Source: Gammaproteobacteria bacterium (GTDB taxonomy: Bacteria > Pseudomonadota > Gammaproteobacteria > SZUA-140). Taken from it: 57,178 nt of DNA. The notes beneath the pieces are model-generated. The model searched no databases and was not told the DNA's origin. It worked only from the letters and a program-made list of their open reading frames with translations. The stretch is from assembly GCA_021648525.1 (NCBI GenBank), contig JAKISP010000025.1:1-57178 (forward strand). Direction: 5' to 3'. How positions within the stretch are numbered: position 1 is the first letter of the stretch; the number at the start of each line of letters is the position of its first letter. Below are positions 56,220 to 57,178 of this stretch, one piece after another. The translations under genes were made by a program, and so were the position numbers.

Positions 56220-56569
56220 TGCTGCGTCCCGGTAATGAGATTCAGGTCTATCTGTACAGTGAGCCGGTTGATATGCGTAAGTCGATGAATGGTTTGTCGA
56301 TCTTAGTTGAGCAGGAGATGGATCTGTCGCCGACCATGGACGCTCTGTTTGTCTTTTGTAATCGAGGCCGCGATAAGATCAAACTGCTGTGTTGGGAACG
56401 TAATGGCTTTATCGTTTGGTATAAGCGTCTGGAGAAACAACGCTTTCGTTGGCCCAGCGCGGGTGAGACCCTGAACGTGACGGGGCAGGAATTAAACTGG
56501 CTACTGGATGGCTTTGATATTGTTAATCATCCACCGCATTCAGCATTGCATTTTAGTTCGGTAGCTTGA
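56219..56569 (+). CDS. tnpB: IS66-family TnpB (Orf2) accessory protein
   Basis: 116 residues from ATG 56219, with AGGAGG seven bases upstream; TTG 56216 is unnecessary. The hallmark sequences are all present: VYLYSEPVDMRKSMNGLS, ALFVFCNRGRDKIKLLCWERN, GFIVWYKRLEKQRFRWP, and LNWLLDGFD. Required for transposition by an unknown mechanism. Confidence 0.95.
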   Translation: MLRPGNEIQVYLYSEPVDMRKSMNGLSILVEQEMDLSPTMDALFVFCNRGRDKIKLLCWERNGFIVWYKRLEKQRFRWPSAGETLNVTGQELNWLLDGFDIVNHPPHSALHFSSVA

Positions 56570-56592
56570 CCGTTCAATGGTAAAATACGCGC

Positions 56593-57178
56593 ATGCGCGC
56601 GACAAAAAAACAGCTATTAGAATCACTTCCCTCTGACCCAGAAAAACTAAAATTAATCATCATGAAATTGTCTTCACGCGTTGCTGCGCTTGAAGAATAT
56701 GTGCTGTTGGGACGCGCCAACAAATATGGGGCCAGTTCAGAAAAGTCAGTCGACCAACGTGAGATGTTTAACGAAGCGGAGTTGTCGGTGGTGGCTGAAT
56801 CGGTGCTGGTTGAGCAGACCGCAGCACGCGAAGCGCAATCAAATACCATCGAAGATAACCCAAAAAAGAAGGCAGGCCGCAAACCCTTGCCCGATAGCTT
56901 GCCGCGCATTCGCATCGAACATCGCATACCGGAAGCCGAACAAGTGTGTGGTTGTGGCTGCCAACGAGTTGAGATCGGTGAAGTCACCAGCGAGCAATTA
57001 GATATTATTCCCGCCAAGGTGCAGGTCATCGTCAACGTACGCAAGAAATACGCCTGCCAGCAGTGTGAATCAGGGGTCATCACCGCACCCTTGCCCGCAC
57101 AACCTATCCCTAAAAGCAATGCCAGCCCTGGTATGCTGGCTCATGTCGCCATCGCTAAGTATCAGGATGGTCTGCCAC
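56593..57178 (+). CDS. tnpC: IS66 transposase TnpC, N-terminal part (partial)
   Basis: ATG 56593 opens a frame that stays open to the window end (195 codons). It starts MRATKKQLLESLPSDPEKLK. A leucine-zipper-like helix follows (LIIMKLSSRVAALEEYVLLG) with the NKYGASSEK motif. Then comes the proline/lysine linker KKKAGRKPLPDSLPR and the IS66 zinc finger (VCGCGCQRVEIGE, YACQQC). The DDE domain would follow beyond the edge. Confidence 0.93.
   Translation, partial: MRATKKQLLESLPSDPEKLKLIIMKLSSRVAALEEYVLLGRANKYGASSEKSVDQREMFNEAELSVVAESVLVEQTAAREAQSNTIEDNPKKKAGRKPLPDSLPRIRIEHRIPEAEQVCGCGCQRVEIGEVTSEQLDIIPAKVQVIVNVRKKYACQQCESGVITAPLPAQPIPKSNASPGMLAHVAIAKYQDGLP

Larger units (their letters stand above)
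55841..57178 (+). mobile_element. 5' part of an IS66-family insertion sequence
   Basis: The left terminal inverted repeat is at 55841-55865 (beginning GTAAGCGCTC) and is the exact reverse complement of 181-205. It is followed by the three genes of a standard IS66 element in order: tnpA, tnpB and tnpC, the last cut by the window end. The organisation matches intact elements of the family. Confidence 0.93.

Overview
The window looks like a chromosomal segment of a gammaproteobacterium. The basis is gene order typical of that class (topA-sxtJ side cluster, smg-dprA-LysM divergent from def-fmt-rsmB-DUF4390-ntrYX-trkAH) and the family assignments of the housekeeping proteins. An assimilatory APS-reductase type CysH and a sulfite reductase-TusA fusion would fit a sulfur-metabolising lineage, but that is inference. 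No rRNA, tRNA or CRISPR array was recognised.

Layout. (1) 1-9500 is an AT-rich accessory region. It opens with the 3' end of an IS66-family element, then carries a small ORF, a decayed uracil-DNA glycosylase fragment hemmed in by two inverted-repeat elements (one holding a RAYT transposase remnant), a very large secreted HAF-repeat/CARDB protein, a TetR-glycosyltransferase operon with a clear palindromic operator, and a protein with an N-terminal leader resembling those of injected or secreted cargo proteins. (2) 9789-19519 is a complete adenosylcobalamin salvage/late-assembly operon under one promoter and a cobalamin riboswitch: btuB, a predicted ECF-like membrane protein, cobO, cbiB, the threonine-phosphate decarboxylase, cbiP, cobU, cobT, cobC and cobS, mostly with overlapping stop/start codons. 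(3) 19723-21947 holds a lipoprotein of unknown function and a diguanylate cyclase. (4) 22002-27053 is a sulfate-assimilation block: cysH, a cysI fused to TusA, a TauE/SafE exporter, and a divergent cysB-type regulator. (5) 27081-32764 is a surface/secondary-modification block: SGNH hydrolase-TPR protein, a Gly/Trp-rich secreted protein on the opposite strand, and a tight NodU/CmcH carbamoyltransferase-DUF5989-SxtJ trio next to topA. The 49-residue DUF5989 gene is easily missed. (6) 32793-48842 is core: topA, smg, dprA, a LysM protein, then divergently def, fmt, rsmB, DUF4390, ntrY-like kinase, ntrX-like regulator, trkA, trkH and a methyltransferase. (7) 49532-55333 carries pip, dtd, apaH, hutU and hutH. 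(8) 55841-57178 is the 5' end of an IS66-family element (tnpA, tnpB, partial tnpC).

The window therefore starts inside the end of one IS66 copy and stops inside the beginning of another (or of the same one, if the molecule were circular). The two outer inverted repeats are identical over 25 bp. Most unusual points: the sulfite reductase-TusA fusion with two complete cysteine motifs, the carbamoyltransferase/DUF5989/SxtJ/SGNH set with an unknown Gly/Trp-rich neighbour, the leader-bearing putative cargo protein, and an NtrX-type regulator that has lost the sigma-54 contact motif.
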